64,000 nucleotides of DNA from Herbaspirillum sp. SJZ106 (lineage in GTDB: Bacteria > Pseudomonadota > Gammaproteobacteria > Burkholderiales > Burkholderiaceae_D), in NCBI RefSeq assembly GCF_006715495.1, contig NZ_VFNI01000004.1, forward strand, positions 1-64,000, read 5' to 3'. Position numbers and translations under genes: made by a program. Positions 7,956 to 17,273 of the stretch are shown here, piece after piece. Each line of letters begins with the position of its first letter. The first letter of the stretch is position 1. The notes under the pieces are model-generated. The model had not been told where the DNA came from. It did no database searches and was given only the letters and a program-made list of their open reading frames with translations.

Positions 7956-9592
7956 ACAAGATATTCGTCGGAATCAAGAGCTTCCCACAGGTCTAGGAAC
8001 GCTTGGCGGATCAACTCGCCATCCTGAACTTTCTGAAGGATATGGTGCTTGCGGCCAAGACTATTAATTGATGTGCCTAAGGACCAAGCTATGGCGCCTC
8101 CCGTGGCGCTAGGAAAAATTAAGAATCGGTCATGGAAATCCCATCCAGCGTGGCCTTTGCGAACCCGGAACTCGAGGCTTAACCCATTTTCGTTTCCTTT
8201 GGCATCTTCCAGTCTTTCATGCTGATCGTTCTTCCAGGTGCTATCTGCGTCGATATCACCTTTTTCGCATTTGCAAGTCGGGAGCGGCTTACCTGCTGAA
8301 AGTGCTCTTAAGTCTGAGTTGGCATGTTCATTGTAGAAAAGTGTTTCAAGGATATCGTCGGCGTCCAGGTAAGGGTCCCATAACCAAGCGCCGTGCTGGC
8401 CATGCACTCGGAATAAAAAGCGAATGTCTTTAATGGCCTGCTCTCTGTTCGCACCAGACTGCCCTCCGTATTGAACAAACTCTTTGCGTTCCTTCAATTC
8501 ATGCAGGCTGTTACTAAAGATTCGACGTGAACGCCAAGGCTCGTGGGGCTTGAACGGGGAGCTGCCAATCTCGGATGAATGCGGTGCAGTGGTGATGGGT
8601 ATCCAAGTCTCTTCCAGCTCCCCCTGTTTGGATGGAATCGAAAATTTTCTTACGTTTGATCCAAGTGTGGAGGAGTTGAAGTGGATGCCAAATGACGTGA
8701 AGAAAAAAGTCTTTGCCGATGCTCCAAGTATGAGCTTATTAGTATCGTCCCACATGACATAGCGAGGACCTTCACCAGGAGCTGTGACGGAGAATCGTGC
8801 CATACCTTCAATAACATCCTTGGAGTCGAATCCCTCAATTACGCTGTCCTCATATTTTTCGCAGGAGATGCGCAACACTCGTGGATTTACATCGGGATGC
8901 CAAACAGGCTGAACACCATACGCTCCGTCTTCGTCACGGCTATTTACTACTGAGGTGATGACGGTAACTGGAAGCTGAATAACGATATTGCCTAGCCGGT
9001 CAGAAAGGCCATCGATACTCATTTTGGCTATAGGACGAACATACTCCGCCAAGCGGCGGAGATGTCGTGGCTCTTTGAGTAGAAACTGTACATCTATTTT
9101 TGTGCGGTCGAAAAGTTCAAGTAAATGTGAGCCTTCCCAGAAATTATTCTTCAAAAGTGAATTCCACGGATGTGGATCAATGCCATCGCTCGGAACGAAC
9201 TGGGGTGGAATGGCGGCCAATTCTCCAATGCCAAGAGATACGCCCTTCGGACTCCATTCGGAGCTTGAATCCAACGCCCGCAGCGCATCAAGCAACTGGT
9301 CGGGAGAAATTCGGTATCGTGCAACTCCAAAGCTCCATGGAGTGTCCCGAAGTTTCAACCTTTTAGCGAGAAATGAGAAACCTGTTTCACTAGGTGCTGC
9401 AACCGCCTCGGCGACGAGCAATGAGAAGAAATTTACCGGTGTCTTTGGGGAATCTGCGTGGAAGCCCAGAAGTTCCGTGACCTCGAAGCTACGATAAAGG
9501 CCAATGACCGTAGGTTCTAGAAGTTTCTGCAACCGTTCGATATGCTGCGCCACTCCCCAGACTGGTGGGGCGACTCCTCCATGTCGCATCAC
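7940..9592 (-). CDS. VPA1262-like protein with a C-terminal phospholipase-D-like domain
   Basis: A 550-residue protein. The last 150 residues carry PLD-superfamily features: WLWDPYLDADDIL, His487-Asp488-Arg489 followed by hydrophobic residues (FHDRFLIF, a variant of HxK), then WSLGTSINSLG about 15 residues on. Only one such active-site half is evident, so a homodimer would be needed for catalysis, as in other one-motif PLD nucleases. The N-terminal 400 residues are beta-rich and recall the VPA1262-type N-terminal domain named after a Vibrio parahaemolyticus island gene; that match is from memory. It overlaps the downstream partner gene by 16 bases. A nuclease effector of phage defence is the likely class. 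Confidence 0.6.
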   Translation of the reverse strand: MMRHGGVAPPVWGVAQHIERLQKLLEPTVIGLYRSFEVTELLGFHADSPKTPVNFFSLLVAEAVAAPSETGFSFLAKRLKLRDTPWSFGVARYRISPDQLLDALRALDSSSEWSPKGVSLGIGELAAIPPQFVPSDGIDPHPWNSLLKNNFWEGSHLLELFDRTKIDVQFLLKEPRHLRRLAEYVRPIAKMSIDGLSDRLGNIVIQLPVTVITSVVNSRDEDGAYGVQPVWHPDVNPRVLRISCEKYEDSVIEGFDSKDVIEGMARFSVTAPGEGPRYVMWDDTNKLILGASAKTFFFTSFGIHFNSSTLGSNVRKFSIPSKQGELEETWIPITTAPHSSEIGSSPFKPHEPWRSRRIFSNSLHELKERKEFVQYGGQSGANREQAIKDIRFLFRVHGQHGAWLWDPYLDADDILETLFYNEHANSDLRALSAGKPLPTCKCEKGDIDADSTWKNDQHERLEDAKGNENGLSLEFRVRKGHAGWDFHDRFLIFPSATGGAIAWSLGTSINSLGRKHHILQKVQDGELIRQAFLDLWEALDSDEYLVWKSK

Positions 9593-9609
9593 TATGCTCT
9601 CCTTATTTT

Positions 9610-9639
9610 AACTCCCGGATGCTATGGTAACCGGGAGTT
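9610..9639. promoter_or_regulatory. Inverted repeat in the divergent region 9593-9682
   Basis: A perfect 9-bp inverted repeat, AACTCCCGG and CCGGGAGTT, is separated by 12 bases and lies between the divergent PLD-like and acyltransferase genes. It starts 18 bases upstream of the PLD-like start codon. It could be an operator or a leader hairpin; it lacks a T run in either useful direction, so a terminator is less likely. Confidence 0.35.
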
Positions 9640-9682
9640 CATACTTCTGTGACAACACGGGCCGAGAATGTATTTATAAGAC

Positions 9683-10879
9683 ATGAGATGGTCTGAAGAG
9701 CTTTTGTGGCCGTGCTACCATCTCCTGATGGCCCCAAACGAACGTACCAATGACACTTCTCGCTATGAATTGAAGGTCGCTGACTCACTCAGCGAAGTTG
9801 ATAGCGAAGCCTGGCAACGATTGACTCAAGGCAACCCATTCGTAGGCTACGGGTTCCTAGATGGTCTCCAGCGAACCGGCTGTGTAGACCCTACCACTGG
9901 GTGGTATCCCAAATTCCTATTGCTGTACCGTGACGGTTCTCTCGTCGGTGGGGCGCCGTGCTATTTCAAGACTCACTCACGAGGTGAATTCGTCTTCGAC
10001 CACAGCTGGGCGGAAGCCTTTCAGCGTCATGGGGTGCAGTATTACCCCAAGCTTGTAGTCGCAGCACCATTCACGCCTGTACAGGGACCACGTCTACTTG
10101 CGCTCGACGGCGAGGCCCGTGCGGCACTGGCGCAGGGAGTCCTCGCACTGACCAGGTCCGGCTCTGCGTCTTCAGCGCACGTGTTGTTTGTGGAGGATGA
10201 GGATAGGGACGCCCTGCTAGAGGCTGGCTTTATGGTGCGCGAGGCCGTCCAGTTTCACTGGACAAACGCGGGCTATGAGACGATGGAGGCTTTTCTCGCT
10301 AGTTTGAACCAAGATAAACGCAAGAAGATTCGTCAGGATAGTCGATACGTGGCTGAAGCGAATATTCAATTCAAATGGCTGGAGGACGAGGCCTTGACCA
10401 GAGAAGATATTGAGTTCTTCTACGAATGCTACTGCAATACCTATAAAGAGCACTGGTCGTCGCCGTATCTGAGTCTGGAATTCTTCCTGGAGATGCACGA
10501 GACTCGTTCGCTGCATTTCGTATTAGTGTTGGCGCAAAGGGACGGGATCCGGGTCGCTTGTGCTCTAAATATCCTGGGCACCGACGCTCTTTACGGTCGC
10601 TATTGGGGCACAACCGAGTTCTCGAAGGGACTTCACTTTGAGACGTGCTACTTGCAGGCAATCGCCTACTGCATCAAGAATGGCGTGGCAGCGTTTGAGG
10701 GCGGCGCCCAGGGCGAACACAAAATGGCCCGCGGCCTGTTGCCGACAAAGACGTATTCAGCCCACTGGATTGCGGACAAACGCTTCGCCGACGCCATCGA
10801 GGACTTCCTCGGCCGGGAGGCGGAGGCTATAGACGGGTTCGTCGACCAACTTGAAGATAGTTCGCCTTTCAGGAAATAG
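9683..10879 (+). CDS. Complete PF04339 (FemAB-like/GNAT) acyltransferase carried by the island
   Basis: A 398-residue protein of the COG3146/PF04339 predicted N-acyltransferase family (older name peptidoglycan biosynthesis/recognition). Family hallmarks are NPFVGYGFLDGL, the YFKTHSRGEFVFDHSW segment, DKRKKIRQD near residue 215, GRYWG, and the C-terminal FEGGAQGEHKMARGLLP. An alternative start at 9728 is possible; neither has a clear ribosome binding site. The stop overlaps the recombinase gene tail to tail by 11 bases. It belongs to the same family as the host gene broken at 17253-17531 but has diverged from it, so it probably supplies a replacement copy. Biochemical substrate unknown. Confidence 0.8.
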   Translation: MRWSEELLWPCYHLLMAPNERTNDTSRYELKVADSLSEVDSEAWQRLTQGNPFVGYGFLDGLQRTGCVDPTTGWYPKFLLLYRDGSLVGGAPCYFKTHSRGEFVFDHSWAEAFQRHGVQYYPKLVVAAPFTPVQGPRLLALDGEARAALAQGVLALTRSGSASSAHVLFVEDEDRDALLEAGFMVREAVQFHWTNAGYETMEAFLASLNQDKRKKIRQDSRYVAEANIQFKWLEDEALTREDIEFFYECYCNTYKEHWSSPYLSLEFFLEMHETRSLHFVLVLAQRDGIRVACALNILGTDALYGRYWGTTEFSKGLHFETCYLQAIAYCIKNGVAAFEGGAQGEHKMARGLLPTKTYSAHWIADKRFADAIEDFLGREAEAIDGFVDQLEDSSPFRK

Positions 10880-12263
10880 TGGGTATGTCCTTTTTCTTTC
10901 TGCTCGTCGTGAGACTCGGTGCTGACTGCGCTAGCTCAATGGCTTTTCTCATTTGAGAAATTACCTCTCGTTCAGCCTTCAATTGTGCACGCAGATTTGC
11001 ATTCGCAGTAAGTAGTTCGTGTTTTTCAACCTTCATCTGCTGAACTTGTCGGGAAAGCTTCTCACCTTGAGAACCATTGCGCACACGAGTGATTGCGCGA
11101 AGATAGGATTTTTGCGACCCCATGCTCAAATGCCCCGCCTTTTCTTGTACAGCAGCAGCAACTTCTTGGTATGTGATAGGAAAATTTATGGCAAGACGAT
11201 ACTCGAGCTCCGCCACAAACTGATCATCTAAAAATTTTCGCCGAATTGAATGGGATGCTGCTCCTATTGGAGCTCCAGCCGCCTTGAACGCTTTGGAAAA
11301 AATGCGTACCCAAGTGTGTGTGCTTAACGGTGCGCCGGTTTTTAAGCTTAAGAACACAGCATGTTTTGCAATCGATTCGTTGGCGCCAGTTTTCCGCAAA
11401 ATAGCCTTTCTGCCGGATGAATCATCCTCGCAGTACGCACGAATGGCATGAGCAAGCTCCCACGGCACTGGAAACGGGAAGTCGAGCTCGCCTTTTTGAA
11501 AAGGAGGGACAACTATATAAGTGTCAGAATCTTCCCGCCTAGCCAGGGCTTCTGCCGAAAACTGATTTGTGGTGAGAGAATTCGTGCTACTTATTCTTAA
11601 GCCTAGAGTATCCATGATCGTCAACATCATCGAGTTTCTCGTTGAGATGGTGACGTTTTCTCTTGACCAGAAGTGATCATCAATGGCAATCAGCTCATCA
11701 TCCGTAGCCCAATGCTGAAGGGCTTTTGTCTTTCCTGCAGCTTTTCTTTTGTATCTAAGTGGGTATTTTCTGACGGCTGTGTTATCAGTATTAGTGCCGC
11801 CTGTGATCAATCTGGGTAGCGTACTAGTTATTAGGGCGACGTCGGCATTGCCAATCGTGTACGGTGGCAGCAGTGCTTCTGATTGGCTCCAGTTGAGGAA
11901 TTCGTAAATGATAGTAAGCTGTCGATTGACCGTTTGGTACCAACTTGTTTGTTGAGCACGGCTTCTAGGATTGTTCTTAACCACCTCAAACTGGTTGTCT
12001 CTGAATCGCTCCAAAGCCGAGTCATTGAATTTCGCGAGCGGCAATTTTTCTTCAAATAAAAACTGAGCAAGGGCGTTTAGGACGTAGACGCACGGTTCCA
12101 TTTCAGATTTTGATGCGGAGGTAGATTTGCGCCCTTTGAAGTGTGTCTCGACAAGGTAGTCAAGATAATCAGTGAATACGGGAATTGTCTTGCCGGCACC
12201 ATCTCGAACCGTCGCCGTAAGGTAGCCCTGATATTTTCCCCAATGGACAGTGGTTAAGCTCAT
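10869..12263 (-). CDS. Tyrosine recombinase, canonical catalytic residues (last gene of recombinase operon)
   Basis: A 464-residue site-specific recombinase. The catalytic set is visible: Arg223 in LGLRISS, His338 and Arg341 in SHSIRRKF, His378 in AGHLS and nucleophile Tyr387 in KSYLRAI. A basic coiled-coil tail (about 400-445) follows the catalytic domain, unlike phage integrases. It is the fourth gene of the leftward operon, five bases behind the small coiled-coil gene. It is the best candidate for the strand-exchange enzyme of the island. Size and partners fit the GmtY-type recombinase of gamma-mobile-trio islands, from memory. Confidence 0.8.
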   Translation of the reverse strand: MSLTTVHWGKYQGYLTATVRDGAGKTIPVFTDYLDYLVETHFKGRKSTSASKSEMEPCVYVLNALAQFLFEEKLPLAKFNDSALERFRDNQFEVVKNNPRSRAQQTSWYQTVNRQLTIIYEFLNWSQSEALLPPYTIGNADVALITSTLPRLITGGTNTDNTAVRKYPLRYKRKAAGKTKALQHWATDDELIAIDDHFWSRENVTISTRNSMMLTIMDTLGLRISSTNSLTTNQFSAEALARREDSDTYIVVPPFQKGELDFPFPVPWELAHAIRAYCEDDSSGRKAILRKTGANESIAKHAVFLSLKTGAPLSTHTWVRIFSKAFKAAGAPIGAASHSIRRKFLDDQFVAELEYRLAINFPITYQEVAAAVQEKAGHLSMGSQKSYLRAITRVRNGSQGEKLSRQVQQMKVEKHELLTANANLRAQLKAEREVISQMRKAIELAQSAPSLTTSRKKKDIPTIS

Positions 12264-12268
12264 GGTTG

Positions 12269-12892
12269 TTATTTTTTTCTTTGAACGGTTTTCAACGGCG
12301 AAACTTTATTTAGGCTTTTCGTTAGATTGATATTATCTTCAACAACAGCCTCAAAGTCCCTACGTAACTGTTCTTCATTGTTTTTATATCGCCGTTCATC
12401 TCTCTTTATTTCACTATTTAGGTGTCTCACTTGCATCCGCAATTCCCGAATTTCTTCTTCCTGAATTGAATTGATGCTTTCTAAGTGAGAAAGCCTCTGC
12501 ATGAGTTTGGCAATGTTGTTACTTTTGTTGGTCTCTGCTAATTGGAACTGAGCCTTTTCCTTAAGTTTGTCAATAAGGAGTAAGCAGATGTTGCGCGTCG
12601 TAACGTGATATGCCTTATCTTGCGTAGAACGGCTCACTTTCTTTAGGTCAGAGAGAAGGAAAGAATCTTTTTCAAACTCAAACTTCGTGTCGGCCAACGC
12701 AGCGCCATACTCTGTGCCAGTCCATTCAGCCAATGCCTTGGTATCTTTAGGAAAGTAAACTAACGATATTTCTCCATCAGAATCGCGTATTAGCTCGCCA
12801 TCATCCGTTGTGTTCCAAGGTATACCGTCACGCAGCCACGATTTAAGAATCGCTTCTCGTGCCTGCATCTGTCTTGTGGCTGGCAGGGTCAT
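12269..12892 (-). CDS. Small coiled-coil accessory protein of the recombinase module
   Basis: A 207-residue soluble protein. The N-terminal half is mixed (LKSWLRDGIPWNTT). Residues about 115-195 form a long, charged coiled coil with heptad leucines (RLSHLESINSIQEEEI onward) and a basic end. The ATG overlaps the stop of the upstream integrase (ATGA at 12889-12892). Small coiled-coil proteins of this kind (TnpC of Tn554, GmtX or VPA1267-type proteins) accompany multi-recombinase elements and may help DNA or partner binding. Assignment is by position, size and coiled coil, not by a defined motif. Confidence 0.6.
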   Translation of the reverse strand: MTLPATRQMQAREAILKSWLRDGIPWNTTDDGELIRDSDGEISLVYFPKDTKALAEWTGTEYGAALADTKFEFEKDSFLLSDLKKVSRSTQDKAYHVTTRNICLLLIDKLKEKAQFQLAETNKSNNIAKLMQRLSHLESINSIQEEEIRELRMQVRHLNSEIKRDERRYKNNEEQLRRDFEAVVEDNINLTKSLNKVSPLKTVQRKK

Positions 12893-15231
12893 TCCGTTTC
12901 TCCCAAATCTTTATTAAAGTACTGCGAGTACGATTCAATAAGCTTTTGAGTTTCTTCAGAAATCAAACAATCTTTCCTATAAAGCTCCTCATATTCTTCA
13001 GCCTCGCGCAAAAGTTCCAGAGCTAATGCTGGAGGGGTGGTGTCAGAGGCAGCCTCGGTCCGCATGTTTGCTGCTTCGTCGAGGATGTTTTTTTGATAGT
13101 TAGCGGTGGTCCATGAGTGAATGCATCCGTGGCAGACATGAGGTGTCGCATCTTGTCTTCGAAGTTTCCCATGTCTTGCACAATTAGCGGAGGACACAGT
13201 CTGTTTGGCGTCGCCAGCGGCGCAGGCGACATGCGGTAGCGGTGTAATAGCGTACCCGTCTTTTTCCAATTTCTCAGCAAGCCGATGCGATTGACGCTCT
13301 AGGGAAAGGGCCGAAAAGCTGGCTCTTGAGGACAATCGTTGCGCTAATTTAATCACTGTCCTCGGGAATAGGCCACCTACGCTTTTCCCTCTAAATAGGT
13401 CTTCAATTAGTTCGGCGAGATACCTTGTCCCTTCATTTTTTATGTTTTTCAAGAGACCGGTGGCGTCGACGTCCAAATTGCGAGGATGAATCTCGATGAC
13501 TGATTCTCCAGGCGTCCGCGAATGCTTGTCGGTGCCGTAGTGAAGTAGCTGCGCGAAGCCTTGATGGCCTAATTGACGAGCTGCTGCCGGAAGCTCAGGC
13601 ATGTCGTAGCGACGTAAGAAGACCTGCACGTACATTCTACGAAAAGGACTGCTCTTTCCATCAAATTTTGTGGGATGGACACCGGCACGCGAAAACAAAT
13701 GTTTGGAGTATTCCGAATATGGAACGGTTATACGAGTATTGGCTTGAAGACCCGTGGACGTGAGGTGACGACGGGTAAATAGTTGCATTTTGCGAAGTTT
13801 GTTTTTCTCATCGATAGAAGGAGGGAATTCTTCTCCGATAGCGCTGAAGATTCTATAGAACCTCTCTAGCAACGAAACCGCGTCAGCTACAAGACCATTA
13901 GCAGGAAAATTCCTCCAGGTTCGAATGCCTTTTTCCACCCAGAACTCAGAACTATAGGCTATAGCCTCGTCGTCAATAACACGAACACATCCATAATATG
14001 CGCCATACGGAAGGCGATTTCCGCCATAAATTTCTTTTGCTCGACGAGCGTGGTTGATTCCAATCAACTGACCACAGGAGACCATGGAGAAAAAGACATA
14101 TGACATATAGTCGGCTTCCTCAAGTCCCGGGCCTCCGCTAGGAATTACTCCTTCAGCGACAAGCGCCTGTATGCGGTCGCTGCGGATCTGCCTTATTTTT
14201 GTGTCGCCATGTTCTCGATCATAATGGCCGGTCTCAATAAGTTCGCGTACTTCTTCAAGAACAGTTGCAATTTTTGGCCCATAGTCAAACAACCAAGCAA
14301 AGCATTCACGGATTATCAGGATAGTATCTCGTGGCTCAATGTTCGGAGTCTGCTCGTGGCGGTTGTCGATGCGGCTTGATGTTGAGGCAGACGCGCTTGC
14401 AAATGGCTTGAAGTGGAGGCCATCAATTTCACCTCTTGGATTTGCCATCAAATTTAGGGTGGTGGCAGTTTGCAGCGTCTCCGTACTGGATGGATGACGT
14501 CCCTTTGTGACTATCTGGCCTGTCGACCTTTTGTCACCTGCTCGGAGAGCAATTTCATTTCTGAACCAATCAGGAATAAATTGAGGATTTATGGGAATTA
14601 CAAGCGCTTTGTTAAGTTCTTCTAGATTCAGGCAAAAGGTCTTGCTCAAGCCAGTGCCGACGAATTTGGTCGCAAGCGTTGGATAAGTGTCAATTTGCTG
14701 AAGAATTCCTCGAAGCTTTTCTTCTACTTTGTTAATTTTGAACCAAGAATGTTGAGCGACGTCGTCAAGCAATTGGGCTGCGTCTGATTTTTCTATGTCT
14801 CGAAGCCAATAGATTCCGCTGTTGACTAGCCAATTCAAAATGTTGTGTGAACTCCGCCAAATGGCGCCAAGATTCTGCGATAGTTGACCAGTGTGGTATC
14901 TCTCGCAGCAGAGATTGAGGTTTCGCTTTAATGCACCAACTAAATTTGGAAAATGGGTGAGCGGAGTTGGGCCTTGGTAAATTCCGCCTAGTTCTTTGGT
15001 GCAGTCTAGTTTGATTCTATCAATGTCAAATGTTCGGAAAAATTTTCCGGGTTCGGAAAAATTCCCAGTGTCAATTACGACTTGATTCGAAGCCCACGAG
15101 GATATATACCGTGCATGACGATTAAGCTCACGCGGAAAATCATCGACTAGCGTGATCGTCGGTAATGCGTTATTGGGAGGTGAGATCTGAATTTCAACAT
15201 TGGAGTGATGAAGACGTTCCGAATTTCTCAC
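12889..15231 (-). CDS. Large integrase-like protein with C-terminal Cys cluster
   Basis: A 780-residue protein whose C-terminal half keeps a tyrosine-recombinase outline: PFRRMYV near 529-535, RQLGHQGFAQLLHYG with His556 and possible nucleophile Tyr565. After it comes a zinc-finger-like set Cys670, Cys684 and Cys700-His-Gly-Cys703. Cys-containing tails occur in TnpB-like recombinases of Tn554-type and related multi-integrase elements. The start is GTG at 15231, overlapping the stop of the upstream gene (GTGA), and the stop overlaps the next ATG. This tight coupling suggests a fixed-ratio complex. Probably the GmtZ/VPA1269-type member, by size and order only. Confidence 0.65.
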   Translation of the reverse strand: MRNSERLHHSNVEIQISPPNNALPTITLVDDFPRELNRHARYISSWASNQVVIDTGNFSEPGKFFRTFDIDRIKLDCTKELGGIYQGPTPLTHFPNLVGALKRNLNLCCERYHTGQLSQNLGAIWRSSHNILNWLVNSGIYWLRDIEKSDAAQLLDDVAQHSWFKINKVEEKLRGILQQIDTYPTLATKFVGTGLSKTFCLNLEELNKALVIPINPQFIPDWFRNEIALRAGDKRSTGQIVTKGRHPSSTETLQTATTLNLMANPRGEIDGLHFKPFASASASTSSRIDNRHEQTPNIEPRDTILIIRECFAWLFDYGPKIATVLEEVRELIETGHYDREHGDTKIRQIRSDRIQALVAEGVIPSGGPGLEEADYMSYVFFSMVSCGQLIGINHARRAKEIYGGNRLPYGAYYGCVRVIDDEAIAYSSEFWVEKGIRTWRNFPANGLVADAVSLLERFYRIFSAIGEEFPPSIDEKNKLRKMQLFTRRHLTSTGLQANTRITVPYSEYSKHLFSRAGVHPTKFDGKSSPFRRMYVQVFLRRYDMPELPAAARQLGHQGFAQLLHYGTDKHSRTPGESVIEIHPRNLDVDATGLLKNIKNEGTRYLAELIEDLFRGKSVGGLFPRTVIKLAQRLSSRASFSALSLERQSHRLAEKLEKDGYAITPLPHVACAAGDAKQTVSSANCARHGKLRRQDATPHVCHGCIHSWTTANYQKNILDEAANMRTEAASDTTPPALALELLREAEEYEELYRKDCLISEETQKLIESYSQYFNKDLGETE

Positions 15232-17234
15232 GCAAGTTTCCTTTCGTATTTCTCAAGCAGTCGACCGTGGGGGCTGGCTAAGATGACATTTCGAAGTGCG
15301 CTGCAAAATGCAAGGCGTGGAAAGTGAACTCGCAGAAAACGCAGCGGATTCTCTTGCAAGAGTTTCTGGTAATTTTTCCTGTAAAAGCGATATTGGTAGG
15401 CGCAAAACTGGAGTTCGGCTACGCCTACCTCAAACTTTTCGATGGTTTCTTCGAGCCATTGATCGGCAACAGAAGGTGCATTTGAATTGGGGGATGCGGG
15501 GAATAACGCTGCTTGGACATCCTTTTCAGATAGGCCGCGGTTAGCTAATTCGCTGCCTCGGCCGCACACGAAGAGCGCCGTGGCCTCCAATTTTTTCATA
15601 AAGCGCCGAGTGTTAGCTTCCAACAGTTCGACAAAGTGCGCGCTTTCTAAGTAAATTCTAGTAATTTCAGGCGATGAGTGGTCAAGCAGTGCTTGCACAG
15701 TGAAGATATTTCCGCCTTCAGATAGATAGTCGATTCGGGCCCCAAGCTTTCGCAATGCTGATAACTGAAAACGCTCGTAATGGAACTTTTTAAAAAATGC
15801 TATTAAGGTCTTGGCAATGGGAAGTCTTTTGACTTCTGTTTTGCCAACTTTCTTTCTGTGTACCACAGAAAATAGCGGGTTATCGGGAATGCCCGAGGTG
15901 AGTGATATTTGCACATCATTTGCGAGCAGCAGCTTGATAGCGGTTACCGCAGTTTTGTCCTTAATACAAATATCCTTGGAAACACCACTTATTTGGGCCT
16001 CATTCTTAGAGTTATATGTGGAGGTATCATCGTCAATTTCTGCTTTCATCAATGAATCAGTTTTTCGCTTTACACCGACAAGGTAATATTTGTGGCCGCG
16101 CACGACGATATTCCGGGCTGTCAAGCTAAGGGCTGTTTCAGAATTCCAAGAAGTCTCAGCCAGAATGGAAAATAAGCATGTGAGTACCACCATGCTGGGT
16201 AAGTAGTGTGTAGAAATCAGAATTTCGTACATGCATTCCAGCGTCTCTCTTTCCGCATTTGTGCGGAGGAGTGGAATTCCGGTTACATCAACGCCCTCGG
16301 GCTTCGAAAATGCAAATTCCTCTTTTCGACTGAGCGTGGCAAAAATCCGAAGTTGCTCTTCTGTGGACAACTTTCGCAAGTCTCGGCTAAAGCGAACAAG
16401 GGTATTTACTGTAAGCGGTCGTCGAACCATCTGGTGTAGTCGACTATCGGTTAGGTCTGGAAAGCCAAGATCTGCTGCGGCATTTATGGCATTCTTCGTG
16501 TTCTCATAGTCTGCAAAAATTTTGTCGCATACTGCGTTAAAACCCTCCCGTGTTTCGAGCAAATTTTTCAGAATTTCCCCATTACGTTCTCTGAACGAAT
16601 CAAAGTTTTTCAAAAAAGGCTTGTCCAACAGGTTTTCCTTGCCCTTGTCTGCAAGTTTCATCGACTCCCTGTTATCGTCAGTTGGACGGGAAGGGAATCG
16701 GCTGTTGAAGCCAAGGACGGCTATGGGTGTTCCATTTGGATATAGCGCCTGCGTTTGGATGAAGGCAGTTCTGGCGATGAAGGATATTGCGCCCTTCCAC
16801 TTTGCAGGTAATGAGGCCACATAGTCCTCGATAAGATACATAAGCTTTGGAATTTCCCAGCCTTTGCAATCATGAACCGACATCCGAACAATTTCCAAAA
16901 CCTCCGGATGTTGCTCGCGCAATTTGAGAAACCTTCGCAGACCTGCCGCGCATGCATAGGTGAATGGACAGGGTAGGCCGTCTAAAACATGAAGCAAGAG
17001 CGAGTCCGTATTAATGTTGAACGGCACAAGGTCAAACTCGACAACGCTAATCCATTCCTCCGCGTGAACTTGTCTTGTTGTTATTAATGCAGCACTTGTA
17101 CATGTGCAAGCATGCGATTGGTGACTTTTGAGTTTTTTCTTCCGTTCTAACAGGCCACTTGGTGATTTGGAAAGCCTCTTAAAGTCCCTTTTAATCGACT
17201 CTAAAATCAATTTCTTGTTTTCTTCTGTATTCAC
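15228..17234 (-). CDS. Tyrosine-recombinase-like protein with altered catalytic residues (first gene of operon)
   Basis: A 668-residue protein. The C-terminal 300 residues align by eye to the tyrosine recombinase fold: strand Lys392 in VKRKTDSL, Arg495 in SALRKLGARI, His519 in LLDHSSPEIT and Tyr528 in RIYLES. However, the first catalytic Arg appears replaced by Asn364 (TSWNSETALSL, where TGLRxSE is expected) and the His of HxxR is Ser492. It may therefore be a structural partner or a specialised recombinase. Start codon is GTG with weak AGG upstream. It begins 45 bases inside the island end, so the operon promoter must lie at the junction. Confidence 0.7.
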   Translation of the reverse strand: MNTEENKKLILESIKRDFKRLSKSPSGLLERKKKLKSHQSHACTCTSAALITTRQVHAEEWISVVEFDLVPFNINTDSLLLHVLDGLPCPFTYACAAGLRRFLKLREQHPEVLEIVRMSVHDCKGWEIPKLMYLIEDYVASLPAKWKGAISFIARTAFIQTQALYPNGTPIAVLGFNSRFPSRPTDDNRESMKLADKGKENLLDKPFLKNFDSFRERNGEILKNLLETREGFNAVCDKIFADYENTKNAINAAADLGFPDLTDSRLHQMVRRPLTVNTLVRFSRDLRKLSTEEQLRIFATLSRKEEFAFSKPEGVDVTGIPLLRTNAERETLECMYEILISTHYLPSMVVLTCLFSILAETSWNSETALSLTARNIVVRGHKYYLVGVKRKTDSLMKAEIDDDTSTYNSKNEAQISGVSKDICIKDKTAVTAIKLLLANDVQISLTSGIPDNPLFSVVHRKKVGKTEVKRLPIAKTLIAFFKKFHYERFQLSALRKLGARIDYLSEGGNIFTVQALLDHSSPEITRIYLESAHFVELLEANTRRFMKKLEATALFVCGRGSELANRGLSEKDVQAALFPASPNSNAPSVADQWLEETIEKFEVGVAELQFCAYQYRFYRKNYQKLLQENPLRFLRVHFPRLAFCSALRNVILASPHGRLLEKYERKLA

Positions 17235-17240
17235 TCAATT

Positions 17241-17273
17241 ACCTATCAAAACTCATACAATATTTTTGATGGT
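17241..17273. repeat. Imperfect inverted repeat near the island end (candidate recombinase core site)
   Basis: ACC(T)ATCAAAA at 17241-17251 and its complement TTTTGATGGT at 17264-17273 are separated by about 12 bases. One extra T breaks the symmetry. Paired 10-11-bp arms around a short spacer are the layout of tyrosine-recombinase core sites, and the repeat lies within ten bases of the host-gene junction. It also sits where the promoter of the recombinase operon should be. Confidence 0.4.
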
